Shown: piece by piece, positions 45,390-58,500 of the stretch
Layout of the letters: each line of letters begins with the position of its first letter
Position numbering within the stretch: position 1 is the first letter of the stretch
Notes under the pieces: model-generated
What the model saw: only the letters and a program-made list of their open reading frames with translations
The model's database searches: none
Told to the model about the DNA's origin: nothing
Translations under genes and position numbers: made by a program
Assembly: GCF_033473495.1 (NCBI RefSeq)
Contig: NC_088935.1
Coordinates: 5,394,001-5,458,000 of the forward strand
Direction: 5' to 3'
From: Cercospora beticola
Lineage: Eukaryota > Ascomycota > Dothideomycetes > Mycosphaerellales > Mycosphaerellaceae
Length of the DNA stretch: 64,000 nucleotides

Positions 45390-47035
45390 GAGCTGTGGTA
45401 TTCTCGCTTGTAATGCGTCAAATTTGCTTGCAGAATGTGTGTAGCAGACTCTAATGAGAGAGTCTGCTTGCCAGAGAACGGTCCCGTAGCTTGTATAGAG
45501 TTCCCAGCTAGGATGAACGACAGGAGGCCAATAAGTATGTCAAGAAGACAGTGAAAGCTCGATTTTGCCTAGGTCGGATCTCACCTTTCCGTATGCATTC
45601 TGTCAATTGTGGCAGATGTGGACCTCTTCATCTCGTATCTGCTGGAGATCCGTCGATTCATCGAATAAACGAATGCAAATCTTGAGGAAATTCGGGGATG
45701 TGCGGCAGTTCCGTTGCGATGGGAGTTGACGTGATGTGACATCGGACTCCGAATTGTGATGCAGTTGCGCGACGTCCTGGAAATAGCAGCAGAGCGAACG
45801 GACTGCAAACGTTCCCATATAACAGATCGAACTGTGCTCACTTACCGTCTTGTTCATGATAATGAGCGACATGAGCAGCGGACGATGTGATCTGTCAATC
45901 CTCCATCGTCGCATCAATGTTAATTTCATGAAGTCTACGAGTGCTCCCAAGAATTTGGAAAGCACTGACAACACTCTAGCTGCGGGACACCCTGACAAAG
46001 CGAAGAAGACCCTGATCTGTCTTAATCATTGCCAAGATCGTGAGAGCGGGCCTTACGAGGGGCTGGATCTTATCGCACATGTACCAGATGGGAGAGGAGG
46101 GACAGTTGCATAGCCCGACGATGCACTGCCCAGCCACGTACGCCATATGTGCACGCCTCGTGTGCGAATACAGAATCTTTCCGCAGCTGGGTCGCATTGT
46201 TTGCGAGTTGGTAATTTGTGGAGTCTGTACTTGACGCTGCAGTTGTGGCTGTCAAATTGTGGCAGCGGTAGGCCGATATGCTCCCGTGCCAGTCAACCAC
46301 TTTGTACTCTTTGCCATTGGCGAGCTGACACGAGGCTGCGAGGATGTCAATGGCGGCAGGCACGTATTCGTGCCTTTCTTGTGCTTGGTTGAGTAAGGAT
46401 GTACAGATACACTGCCGTTCGTAGTGCAATTTATGCACGCATGTTTCTGCTTCCTGTGCTTTCGGATCGTCCGAACAGAATGCATAGCGTCTGAATTCGT
46501 CCCCTGATGTGATGGCCCCTCACTTTGCTGGCTAGGCAGCCTGTTTGAACTATGTGATGTGCCTTTGTCAGCCCCTTCAAGCAGGAGTTACGGGTCCGAC
46601 ATGTCCGATGATGTTTGACCAGCATTGCATCGCCATCCGGCGGCAGATAAGCGTTGCCAAGCAACAGTTTGAAGCCATTGGAGTGGTGCTTCGCATTCGT
46701 TCCGATCGTTCCGAAGTCGCCCAGACCTAGCCGTATCTCTCTGCCCCGGTTAGTTGAGATCTAAATCTGGGGAGCTCGCTTTGAATGCGAGGCTAGCAAA
46801 CATACATTCAAAACGTCTGCCTGGTTGTCGTCGTATATAGGAGGGAGTGTTCTTGAAGATGGATTCGGTGTCAGCAGCCTTTTGCAAAGCACGACAACCA
46901 GTTCAAGCCAACAGAATAACACCAGATACCTGAGATTTGGAACGAGATTCAAGCTTCGGTCGACAAGCGAACAGCCAGAAAGTCGAACACTCAGCAACCG
47001 AGCTGTTCATAGTCGACGGGTCGACGACTCCCATC
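45390..47035. other. 1.65-kb intergenic region
   Basis: No supportable gene. Open frames up to 131 codons overlap on both strands without recognisable content. Confidence 0.35.
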
Positions 47036-47657
47036 ATGGCCTTCAAGGATTACTTCCAAGCTCGTTACAAGCTTCCGGTACAGATCGTGTACATCATTCT
47101 GGTCGTCGTTGCAATGGGTCTCTCAGTACCCCGACTTTTCATGAAGAATCAACCCAGGACAAGAGCGAACACTATCGCGCTCGGCATGGCATGAGCCACT
47201 GATGATTCTCGCATGAACTGCGAATGCTAACATTTGAACAGGGAGCCAAGAGCTTGATATTGATCGGCTACGAGTTGCTGTCGGAGCACACGAGGTTTCT
47301 CAGGAAGTGGAAGAGCTTGAAAGCATACGCGATCATCAATTTCCTCGAAATCATTTTCTGGGCAGCTGTGATGGGATTGATTTTCCAAGCGAATCTGAAA
47401 AGCTGCAAAGGAGTTGGATGTTATCTCAGTTGGGGCGTGATGGGTGTCGCAGGAGTGTTGAAGTGAGTCCTGCTTGGCGTCGAGCAATGGCCACGATTTG
47501 CAGAACCTTGACTGACATTCTCGCGTTCAGTCAGTTGGCCGTCTGGTGTTTCCTCGCATCCTGGTTCGAGTTCCGCGAGTTCAAGCGCAGTCGCAACACC
47601 GAATACAAAGAGGAGCGACTTGATTCGTACCAGATGAGCAACAAGTCCACTGTCTAA
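47036..47657 (+). CDS. small multi-pass membrane protein
   Basis: Exons 47036-47188, 47242-47462 and 47531-47657 encode 166 residues with about four hydrophobic segments (VQIVYIILVVVAMGLSVPRLF, AKSLILIGYELL, AYAIINFLEIIFWAAVMGLIF, GVMGVAGVL-NQLAVWCFLASWF) and a charged tail (FREFKRSRNTEYKEERLDSY). The plan resembles fungal MARVEL-like unknowns. Intron 1 is atypical: the only donor that links ALGM to GAKSL in frame is GCATGA (GC-AG), while its 3' side has a good CTAAC branch site and ACAG. Intron 2 is normal GTGAGT-TTCAG. If the GC donor is not used, translation stops after ALGMA. Confidence 0.7.
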
Positions 47658-49397
47658 GCGAATATGAGGAACATGTCGCTCAGAAGTGGACAGAACTCTC
47701 AAGTTGCAATGAGCTTTGACGATTCCGAGGACGGATATACGACGAATAAGAGCTTTGAGATAGATCGGCAGGATTGTGAGACAGGTAGCGTTGGAGTCCG
47801 GGAGTAATAGTCAGGATCTGGGCGGTTCTCTTTCGACAGTATCGTAGCGGCGTCATATGATGGTATGGATGCCGTTTCTTAGCTCGATGAGCTACGCGCG
47901 AATACGACGTCGTTTTTGTGTCGACCGACGACCGCTCTGATGTTCTCCCTTACAGCAACAGATCTGTGGCGCGGCTCAGGTATTGCTGGCAATTGCGGAC
48001 AGGTTGTTGGACTCCGCGCTCAACATTTCCTGCTCAACAGGTCGGTTTCTTTCCTCTCGCCTTACTGATCCAAAGCGAGAGCAGCACAGCGACTTGGCTA
48101 CGTCATCCACCGACATCTCAGAACCCAGCCGTCGTTGCAAGGACTATAGCAAGAACATCAAATTAGTCGCCCGACCACTCAAACAGCCTTTGATGGGGAT
48201 CCAGCTCTCCTGGAGACGTCCTGCCCACTCCGACTATGCTGGGAAACGTGCTTGGGCGACTGACCCGGATCTGCAAGAGGTGAACTGCAAAGCACGACGT
48301 CCCGGTATAGTCGGGAAATGTTGACGCAGCAGCACCAAATTGGGGACTTGCTGGCACTTTCGGGCAAGACCTGGGCACACCACTCCTGATGCAGGCATCC
48401 CATTCCCGGCCAACTACGAGAGTACTTCCGGCGAGGTAGAAAGACTGTCGCAGCAATAGTGCGCGCACGCTGTGAGGTGAGCGACACGTCCTGGCGAGAT
48501 CGAATGGAATGGTATGGGTATATTGCCCTAGCGAAAGGCTATATGCTGCGGAGAAACGGGATCCAAGAACAATGGAGGTCGTGTGCCTGACAGAACGGCT
48601 CACGTAAGAAGGAACGCTGTCCTGAGTCTGGCTTTGATCATGGGCTGGGCTCCTTGCTCCGCTCTGATCGAATTGGCGGATCTGGTCGCTTCGTGGTGTT
48701 ATGGGCCATCTTGCATTCGTAGGGCGGCGCGCTTGCACTCGAGCGTATTGCCACTGTGACGTGTCCACGAGTCGGCTACCAAGGGGAAATAGAGGACCCT
48801 ATTTTCGGGTCAATGATGTTGGAACATTGCCTGGTTGGCGATAATAGTCATCGTCGGTAGATTGATACATTTGCGTTCGTATCGACACCGTTCTTTTGCC
48901 TGTTAGATCAGTCCCGTCAACTTTGAAGACCATTTTTCGGCTTCATCTCCTTTTAGCATCCTAGAAGCGAGGTGCTCCATTCGTGGCATCTTCCGCCGCC
49001 GGCGTGGTCTGTCGTCCTTCGAATCTGGAGGCTCTCTCCGTGTGCTTTGCTGGCAACGGCTGCGGCTGCGGCTGCCCTTAATGACCGGGCTTCGCTCTCG
49101 ACGGAGCGTATGTTCGTTGTTCGACCGCCGCGGCGTTCCGCGATGTAGGTGAGAAGTCAGCAGTGAGAAGGAAGAAGGTCATGATGGCGAGGCAAACACC
49201 TGCGGTCGCGTCTGGTCGGCAGCATCCGAGCCGGTGCCGCCAAGCAATCTGTTCTTTCCGGCTGGCAGTGCATTTCAGGCTACAACATCTGCACTGGACT
49301 GAACGGGCCATTGCACGCCGAGAATTCCATCAACGAATTATGCGATAACTCTTTAACAACACCAGCGGCGGCTGCTCAGTCGCGGCGACATGCGACC
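47658..49397. other. 1.74-kb intergenic region
   Basis: No supportable gene. Should contain the promoter of the Zn2Cys6 gene at its right end. Confidence 0.35.
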
Positions 49398-50955
49398 ATG
49401 TGTCGGGTGGGGCACAAGAAGAGCCGAAGAGGATGCATGGCGTGCAAGCGACGACGCGTGAAGGTAGCTGCTCTGCCGGCGCGGCGCGCTGTTTTGGTGA
49501 AGTGAATCACTAATCGGTATATCGACAGTGCGATGAACAAGTCCCATGCAGGAACTGCGTACGGCGCGGCGAGCAGTGCAGTCTGCAGAATCTGCCTTCC
49601 ACCACCACCACGGTATGTGGCATCCAAGATTTGCCGCGCGCGCGGCTCCGAGATCCTGGATCGCATTCCCTGCACCAACAAGATTAAGACTTGCACAAGA
49701 TGGGCACTGATCGATGCGTTCCAGATCCACGACAAAGATGGCGAAATGGCCATCTCCGTCGACGATTGGATGGGAGACTTACGACTCCTCCGGCACTTCA
49801 TCGTAACCACGACGCTTGAGCCCGTAGGAGCAACGAAAAATGTACAGAGACTATGGCGAGATGTGGTATCAGAAGAAGCGACCCGTCATCCTTTGGTAAG
49901 TGCATTTATTTTCGAACGAAAGCAATGCACTGGCTGACTAGTCCTTCAGTATGTCAAACTCGCAGCACAGCATGGCCTGGGAATGTACTGATTGCTACAG
50001 CGTAATGCATGGAGTGCTCGCACTCTCGGCGCTGCACATCATTCATCGACGACCGAACGAATCAGAACGACATATGAGACTGTGTGACAACCACCAAGCG
50101 AAGGCGGTCGGCGCCTTTCACTCATTGCTATCCACCCAATTGAACGAGCAGCTGTCTCAGCCAATGTTCGCGTTGGCCAGTGTAATATCAATTTCGTTCG
50201 TCAGCATCAAGTCTTCCTTGTAACTCTTGAGCTAACATAAGCCCAGATCTGTTGCGAGATCCTGCGCGGTCGCTTACGCCTTGCCAGAACCACGATACGT
50301 CAGCATGGATCAAGTCACCGAACTATTCTTGCTAACACGGGGAGTGGGGACAATAGTTGATGCATGCGTCTCGTGGCTCCGTTCGAGTCCACTGGCGCCC
50401 GTGCTCGCTGGGTACGATATTCCCGATCGCGATCAAGTAACTTTGCCGGACGTTGTCACGGAGCGGTTTCGTGTGCTGGACGAAATGATTGAGACAGCTT
50501 GCTTTGGCGAACACCAGAGAAATATCTGCAGAGACGCACTTTCTGCCCTCGAAGACGTTCACAGGAGCGTCGTGCATTACTCAGCTAAGAACCAGCTGCA
50601 GACGGGTAAAAACACATGTCATTCAATTCAAAGTCACAGCTGACAACAAGAAGGCCATGTTTTCAGCTGGATGACCGCAATACCTCTGGACTTTGTGACC
50701 TTCATTCGAGCTTCAGTGCCGCCGGCGCTAGTCATACTCGCGCACTTTGCATCCGTGTCGCTTGCTGTACAGTCCGCCTGGTACAGCACGAATTGGGGCA
50801 ATTACTGTCTGCAAGGAATAAAGCAGGAGCTACACGGTCACGATCTGCAGCATTGGCTTGACTGGCCAAAAGCTCACGCAGACACAAACATGGTGAGCAG
50901 CATTGACGAGGGTCCTAAGCACATTGCTGATCAGTTATTCCCAAGTCGATCTTGA
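49398..50955 (+). pseudogene. Zn2Cys6 transcription factor, probably damaged
   Basis: The zinc cluster is spliced from 49398-49463 and 49529-49612: GCMACKRRRVK joins CDEQVPCRNCVRRGEQCSL in phase 0, a complete C6 cluster. Later blocks match the sterol-uptake-regulator-like class: WMGDLRLLRHFIVTTTLEPVG (49725-49895), MHGVLALSALHIIHRRPNES (50001 on), LPEPRYVSMDQVTELFLLTRGVGTIV (about 50281 on) and SWMTAIPLDFVTFIRASVPPALVILAHF with WLDWP (50667-50955). Good splice signals flank most blocks, yet the phases disagree at the junctions after 49895 (acceptor 50000), after about 50183 and after 50605 (acceptor 50666). Either the gene carries indels or it uses splice sites I have not found. A regulator role is known for the family; targets here are unknown. 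The MFS gene lies next to it downstream. Confidence 0.62.
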
Positions 50956-52065
50956 CAGCGGAGAGTAATCAAAGCTCCTCTTAGAAGCATCGTTCAGCCA
51001 AGTCGACGCCCAGCGCTGGCTGCTAGCCACACATCGCAAATGCTGCCCAGTTCTAGTGTCAACCTTTGCCTCGACGCAGCTTTTGACCGACTATTCACCT
51101 CGCCTCTTTCACAGCCGCTGAAAGTTGGGCTGCGACTCCCCCGCTCGGCATGCGAGGAAAACAATCGGACAAACCTTTTAGATGCGGAAGCGAAAGTCTG
51201 CCCTTGCCAGACCAGTAATCGAAGAGATCTCATTGCTTATCAGTAGCTGCATCACGCATGGCGCTCACCATCTTCAATGACGACGCGGGCTACATCCCAT
51301 TTTCTTTACCTCACTGACTCAATCAAGTTTGGTTGAATCTGCCAATTACGATTGAAGGATGCGTTTATTTCCTCACCGGCCACAGAATTCGTTGGAGACA
51401 GCAGCCTCGAGCAATGTGACTTTTGGACCACGTACAGAAATCACAGAATCGAAGCTGCGTCCCATGGAGTCGACGCCTTGCCACAAACTAATCTCTCGAT
51501 GCAGAAGTTTCAAATCTGGAATGCTCTGTATGCAGCCGTCATTGCCATCATTGCAGCGCCTGGCATGACTTAGACTGCAATGTTCCAGACCGAACTCTGG
51601 CGAGGATGATGGCACCTCGCACAACTGGTGCTCACTGCAAAGGCAATCCCGGGCCATAGGGCGGACTGTGCAAACGCGCCGATGCATCCTATGGAGAACT
51701 GCGGGCAGCACATACCATTCATAAGATAGTCGGGAAACCTGGCTCCGAATGCGAGATCGTTTCAGCTAGCGCAGCAGACAAGGATGACCTCCTTTCACTA
51801 GGACCCGCCAAGATCCAGAGTCGTCAGCCACAGGCTCTTAGTACCCGGAGCGGCAAATATGTCATACCGATGGTGGCATTCAGCACATATGCAGGTCGTA
51901 TTTGTCGTATCGTTACCAAACCTCGAGCCTGCAGACTACAAAACGTTGTGGGCCACGCCTCATGTAGGCGCTGGTCTTTGACAGCAGGAACATCGCACAG
52001 ACTCGCTTCGCACCCATCGCGTGGACCTGGATTGAGTGCTCGTCCGGTAACATTTCATCGGCGAG
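50956..52065. other. 1.1-kb intergenic region
   Basis: No supportable gene. Holds the upstream side of the MFS gene that follows. Confidence 0.35.
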
Positions 52066-53888
52066 ATGGTTCTGTCTGAGAAGTCAAGATACCTGCCCGA
52101 TGAAGTTTCAGACAATGCTGAGCAGAATTCGCCGGCGAAGTTGACCTCTGGGCCTCAGACCCCTCGATTGAGCGCCGAACAGTCACTCGATCAGGATTCC
52201 ATTCGCGATCTGGACATCGAACGAAATGCATCGCTGGATGGCGATGCCGCAGCAACAGCCCGTGACGAATTCGAAGTATGGTGGGAGGAGCCCGCAGATC
52301 AAGATCCGGAGAATCCTTTGAATTGGACCAATACACGGAAGATCATCACCATCATCACTATTTCTTTCGTCACCTTTCTGACGTGCGTAAGTCGGATCTC
52401 AAAGAGTCATGGACCTGATGCTGATTTGCAAGAAACAGTCCACTCGCATCATCGATGTTCGCACCTGGCGTTCCAAATGTCCTGGACGAGTTCAATACGG
52501 ATTCCGAAGCCATTGCTACATTCGTTGTGTCGATCTTCGTGTTGGGGTTTGCTTTCGGTCCTCTGATCGTTGCGCCTTGTAGCGAATTGTATGGCCGCAA
52601 TGTCGTCTACCATGTTTGCAACATATTTTTCGTCGTTTTCACGATCTGCAATGCTGTCTCGACGAACATTGGAATGCTGTTGGCTTTTCGATTTCTTGCT
52701 GGATTCGCTGGCGTTGGTGTAAGTCGAACGAGACGCTCATGTTCGTTCGTCCAAAATGCTGATGCTTTGCAGGCTGTTACCATTGGAAGCGGTACCATTT
52801 CCGATATGATCCCCGCAAAGCGCAGAGGGTTGGCGATGTCTTGCTGGTCTCTCGGACCTCTTTTTGGGCCGGTCATCGTGAGTACCCATGAGCAGGTGCC
52901 TTTCAAATCGCAGTACAGCTGACAGTTTGCTACAGGGTCCGATTGCAGGTGGCTACCTTACAGAATCTGCGGGATGGCGATGGGTATTCTGGGTGATAAC
53001 GATCGCGGTAAGGCTGGGAAGCGGTGGTCAAGTGACTGCAGACGTGCTGACGAGATTTAGGCTGGAATTTCGACTGTCGCCTGTTTCTTTATCCTCAAAG
53101 AAACATACGCCGATACCATCTTGACCAAGAAGGCGGAGAGGCTTCGAAAGAAGACCGGAAATCCAGCGTGGCATCCACGGCTGACCTCGAAAACTGCTGG
53201 GAAGCAGCTCATAAAAGAGTCCTTTGCACGCCCGATGCAGATTCTGCTCTTCTCGCCGGTCGCATCCTTGATGTGCTTCTACATTGCCACACTGTACGGG
53301 CTGCTGTACATCCTCTTCACGACCTTCACCTTTGTGTTCGTGGATCAGTACGACTTCTCTACGGGCAGTGCTGGGTTGTCTTATCTGGGCAGTGGAGTCG
53401 GGACTGTGGCTGGCCTGTTCGTATCTGCATCTTTCAGCGACTTCAAAGTTCGTCGCAAACTCGCAATGAATCAAGAGCCGCAACCAGAGGACCGCTTGCC
53501 GTGGTTCATGGTCCTTCCAGGAAGTCTTTCCATCCCCGTGGGCTTCCTCATCTATGGCTGGGGAGCTCATTATCGGGTACACTGGATTGTCCCGCAGATT
53601 GGGACTGCGGTGATTGGGTTCAGCGTCATCATCATCTTGATGTGCATCCAGACGTATCTGGTGGATACTTACAATCATCATGCTGCCAGTGCGATTGCTG
53701 CGAGCACTATTCTACGAAACCTGCTCGGTGCGCTCCTGCCACTGAGTGGGCTGAGCATTTACGACGGGTTGGGCTTGGGTTGGGGTAACACCCTTTTCGG
53801 GTTGCTTGCGTTGTGCGCTGCGCCCATTCCTATGTTATTTGGGATGTTTGGCGAACGGCTTCGGAACAGAGCTATGGTGACTAGGTAG
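52066..53888 (+). CDS. MFS transporter, DHA1-like
   Basis: Five exons, 52066-52382, 52439-52718, 52773-52877, 52936-53007 and 53061-53888, encode 533 residues. The acidic N-tail ends at DQDPENPLNWTNTRK, the usual entry of fungal DHA1 carriers. Helices 1-5 are spread over the short exons: TPLASSMFAPGVPNVLDEF, SELYGRNVVYHV (motif A region), RFLAGFAGVGAVTIGSGTI, GPLFGPVIGPIAGGYL and GWRWVFWV. KETYADTILTKKAERLRKKTG is the central loop. The last exon carries helices 7-12. The frame is intact. It lies between a damaged regulator and the RTA1-like gene; substrate unknown. Confidence 0.88.
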
Positions 53889-54578
53889 ATAGAGACCATC
53901 ACGGGTTCATGAGACGAGGACGAGCCACGAGTTGCTGTATCCTCTATAGTGCATCGATGACATATGTCCCTCTAATCGCAGTAGCGCAGAGTCTGCGCCG
54001 CCAGCGAAGTTGCGTATAGGTTCCCGATATTCGATGGTAGGCTGCGCAAAACTCCGTCTTCAAGTCGCCGTGTAGCAGCAGGTAGGACCCGCTCATACTC
54101 AGCCAAGAACTGTGGTTGCGTAGAGGCCGCATCATCTGCTACAAGCTCTCCGGGGACGCTGAGAACGACTGGGCTTGACATCACGGAATAGGAATAGCTG
54201 GCAATGCCCCAACGGTTTGGCTACAGAGATTGGGGCAACTGCGCCCCACTGACAGACTGGAGGTCACATTCGGTAAATTTGATGGCAGGAGTGCTGCCTG
54301 GCATAGCCTGTTGGCAGGTAGTTGAAGATGACAAACAGGGGCACCTGGCGTGCTGACGGCGTTTCAAATGGAGTTTTGCACAAGTCTTGTCTCTCGACTG
54401 TGTTTATTGGACCTTGTGCTTCGGTGTTTATTGTGACTTCTGACGTTCGTGCTATGATATACATAAGCGCCCTCACCTTCGCGTCCCCAGAAACCTCAAT
54501 TTCATCCCTCTAACCTGCACCAGCACCCGGATCCTGTGCTCAATCAGGACCTGCCTTATTCGATTCTCGATTCTCGGG
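53889..54578. other. 690-bp intergenic region
   Basis: Between the MFS stop and the RTA1-like start. Nothing specific seen. Confidence 0.35.
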
Positions 54579-55526
54579 ATGGATTCGACACTGGCTCTAG
54601 ACTGCGAGTCTACATACCGATACTACACTCCCAGCGTTCCGTTGGCTACTGTCGCTGTTGTCCTTTTCACTGTTGGCGTGGGTGCACACACAACGCATAT
54701 GGTCAAGACCAGAACATGGGACAATGCATTCATGGTCTTAGGCGGCTGCTGTAAGTGTTGTTGCAGATGATCGACTCAGGTCTTGTTAACATTCATCCCA
54801 GGTCAACTGGTTGGATACATCGCCCGGCTGGCCTCTGCATGGCATCCGTGTAGTAAATCTCTGTTTGATGCACAGAAAGTCTTGCTACTCTTCGGACCAT
54901 CCCTTCTCATGTTTACCATTACCTTGACGCACACGCAATACATCAGGGCGATTCGTGCTGAAGCGTTCTGCTGGGTACCGGCTCTTCAATGGCAGCGGCC
55001 AGCATACCTGTCATGTAACACGATTATCATTGTCTTGCAAGCCGCTGGCGCAGGACTGATAGCTACCTCCTTGTCGAGAGAAGACGCAGAAGTCGCCAAC
55101 AAAGTCGCCATAGCTGGATACATGGTGCAAGTACTGTTTTCAATCTATCTACTGGCAGAGCACACCTGGGTAGGATTCCGCACGAAGAAGGCAGCCGAAG
55201 TGAGCCGCGACGACGATTTGACAACGATGGCGTCTGAGCCCAGTCTCATGTCAGCAAAAGACCTATTTCAGCATTGGAGTCGATGGGGAAATCTCATCAC
55301 CTTGGGAATCGGCATCGCTGGCATGGGTCGGAGCATGATGCGTTTGGGCGAGACGAAGGCCGACTTCATGAAAGAAAACGAGTGGCCTAGTTATGTTTTC
55401 GATGGATATTAGATGGCCGTTGTGATGGGCTCCTGGGCCATTTTCTACTTGCTAGGCAAGTGTGCAGAAGTGCTCCGGTCGCAGAGACGTTATTATTCGC
55501 TCGCGATAGAGATACAGAGCGCTTGA
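54579..55526 (+). pseudogene. RTA1-like membrane protein truncated by TAG
   Basis: RTA1/RSB1-like proteins are seven-helix membrane proteins linked to lipid translocation and resistance to toxic lipids or azoles. Exons 54579-54750 and 54802-55412 (51-nt intron) give 260 residues with family features: an N-terminal hydrophobic segment, GGCCQLVGYIARLAS, LLLFGPSLLMFTITL, NTIIIVLQAAGAGLIA and ending EWPSYVFDGY. The TAG at 55410-55412 falls where relatives continue into helix 7. Immediately after it the same frame reads MAVVMGSWAIFYLLGKC to a TGA at 55524-55526, so the rest of the helix is still there. CAG-to-TAG by C-to-T at CpA explains the stop. The site is only about 130 bp from the RIP-degraded block. 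Confidence 0.82.
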
Positions 55527-58500
55527 GATACGAGCTGCGCTATGCGGATTATAAGGTGAACAAGAATTATATATTATCGTATTATTAAAGGCCTAGAGCC
55601 GATAATTAAGTATAAGCATTCGACCCTTACCTCTCTACTACGTCGTATTACTCGTATACCGGTCCTATATATCTAGGTCCTAGATACCTTCCCTATTAGG
55701 TTATACGGAAGTATAGCTATATATTTTAACTCTACTTCGTCTAGCTAAAGCTTTTACGAGATATAGAATATATAGAGACGAAGTACTACTAAACGTCGAT
55801 AAAAGAGATATAGCCTCGTATTATATATAAAGTTTCTTCTATAGGTACGCTATATCCGATATATATATAAAGTAGCTTAGTAGTAGAGATAATAATACCT
55901 ATAATTTTACTACTAGACTATAATTTCTAGTATAGATATCGAGGAGCTCTATATTTCTACTATAAGTAGAACTATAAAGTAATATAGTAGGACTATCCTA
56001 GACTTAGAACTTCGAGATCTATAATACTTTTATATTCGAATATATTCTAGAGTAAATAATAAGAATAAGTTAGTAGAAAAGAATACGCTAGTACTAAATA
56101 TATAGTTAGACTTTATATTCTATAGGACTACTATATAATCTAAAAAGAGCTATTCTAAATACTAATAAGTATAATAGCCTACTAAAAAGAAAATATTATA
56201 TTATAGAAGTCTAGTAATTTTAAAGAAAATAACTTAAGATCTACTTACTATCTATAACTTTTAATTACTTAATATATATAAGAACTAGATTAAAGAGCGC
56301 CTAGTATTCTTATCTAGCTAGGCTAAACTCGGTAGAGTAGTCTATAGTAAGAGATAGGAATAGTACTACTCTAACTAGTAAGAACTATTAATTCGATAGT
56401 AACTTAATAGAAAATATAGAATAGATAGTTACTTATAGTATATTTATATATCTTATATAGTAGAATAGACCTACTTTATATTAGCTCTAACTAAGTCTAC
56501 TTTTAATTCGTTATCGCTTATCTATATAGCTATTCTATAGTCGTTTATAGACTTAAAGTACTATTTATACTATATCTATAAATATACGAAAGATAGCCTA
56601 GCTCTAGAATTTATATTTAAAAAATAAGTCGCCTATAAGCTATTATTATACTAGTAGCTATACTATACGTAAATCGCCTATTAGATAAGCTTTATTATAT
56701 AAGAATATAGCTTCTTAAAGTAAAATATCTATAAGGTAATAAGTAAAGATATATAGTCGTAGTATAGAGCTAACTAGTCTATAATAAGTATCTAGAATAA
56801 AATAGCTATAGTATCTAATAAACTTTCCGAGCCTATAATTTTATTTTATATATTAATAATAGCTAATAGTAGTAAGCTTATACTTACTTAGTATATAGAG
56901 TCTAAGTAGTATTATAGCTACTATCTTTATATTTTTATTATTAGAGTACTATATATTTACTCTATAGATAGGCTAACTAGATTAGAATTAAAAGGAATTA
57001 GTAGAAGTAACTAGAAAGAATCGATAATTATACTAAGTAGCTTTACTAGAACTCTAGTATATATATAGATAAGCTCTATAGTTCTAGTTAGTATTTACTA
57101 GCGAAATAGCTATATCTATAAGTATATTACTAATTTCGTAGGCTCTATTAAAGAAGAGTATAGTCGTTATACTAAATATAATAAGTAGTAGAATATTCTA
57201 TACTATATCGAATATATTTATACTCTAAATAATTATAGTCGAGTTATTTAGAAAGTCTATATACTTTCTAGTAACTCTAATAAAAACTTTATATATAGTA
57301 GTTATAAAAGCCTTAGTTATTACTTCGTTAATAGCTATAAGTAATAGTAGTATACTATTAAAAGAGCTAAGTTCTAGTTAGAAATAAATACTATAGCTTA
57401 TATAAAAGTAATATCTATATATATATTAGATACTCTAGTACTATTAGAAAAGTAGTAAAGATTCTTATATTCTTACTTAAGCTCTAAGTATTATATTCTT
57501 AGATAATCTCGTTTATAGTATTAAGATATACTACTATAGTATACTTATTTATAGCTAGTATACTTATAGCTAAGCTAAGAAGAAAAGAAATATTTAATAG
57601 TAAGAATAATATTATAATCGACTTAGAAATACTAGTTATAAATATATAGTCGACTTTTCTATATAGTAGTTCTATATTAATATAGCTATAAAGCTCTATA
57701 TTTATAACTACTTTATTACTAATTATTTCTAGAAGCTTCGTTATAAGTACTTTAAGATTATTACTATATATTTATAGACTAATAATAGGCTTTAAAGAGC
57801 TAGCTTTCCTAAAGAAGTAAAGAATTAGCGAACTTCGAATATATATAGCTTATTTTAAACGTTTAGTAGAAATAACTTTATATTAGAATATTATAAAATT
57901 AGAAAGAAATAATATAAGTATTAAGTTAAGTAAAAGTATATAGTAAAAAATACTAAAACTATATATATAATAAAGAAAAGCTCTTTATAAAGTACTTTAT
58001 TAAGTATTATATATAGTATTCGAAATCGACTAACTATTTTATATAACTTATATATTACTATAGAAAAGATATTTAACTACTATAAATATATAGTAAATTA
58101 GAATATAAGTTATACTTATAAAAGTATTTATACTTTAATATATAAAAGCTTTTAAACTATACTAGAGTACTCTAAGTTATATAGTATATATACTATTTTA
58201 AGCTAAGCTTTTCTATACTAAGCTATCTTCGAATATATACTATAAATCTATAGAAGTATTTTAGCTAAAGTTTTTAAAAAATAGATTCTTTACTTCTTAA
58301 ATTATATTTAGACTTATAGGTAATCGGCTTATAGTAGTAGAAGTAGCTATTATTAGAAAAGTACTACTCTAGCTATTAGTACTAGTTATTAAGAAAATAG
58401 TACTTAAGCTACTAGATAATATTATCTAAATAGTAGCTAATAAGCTACTTAATATACTAGAAAATATTATCGAAGAACTATACTTATATTTAGAGTTCTA

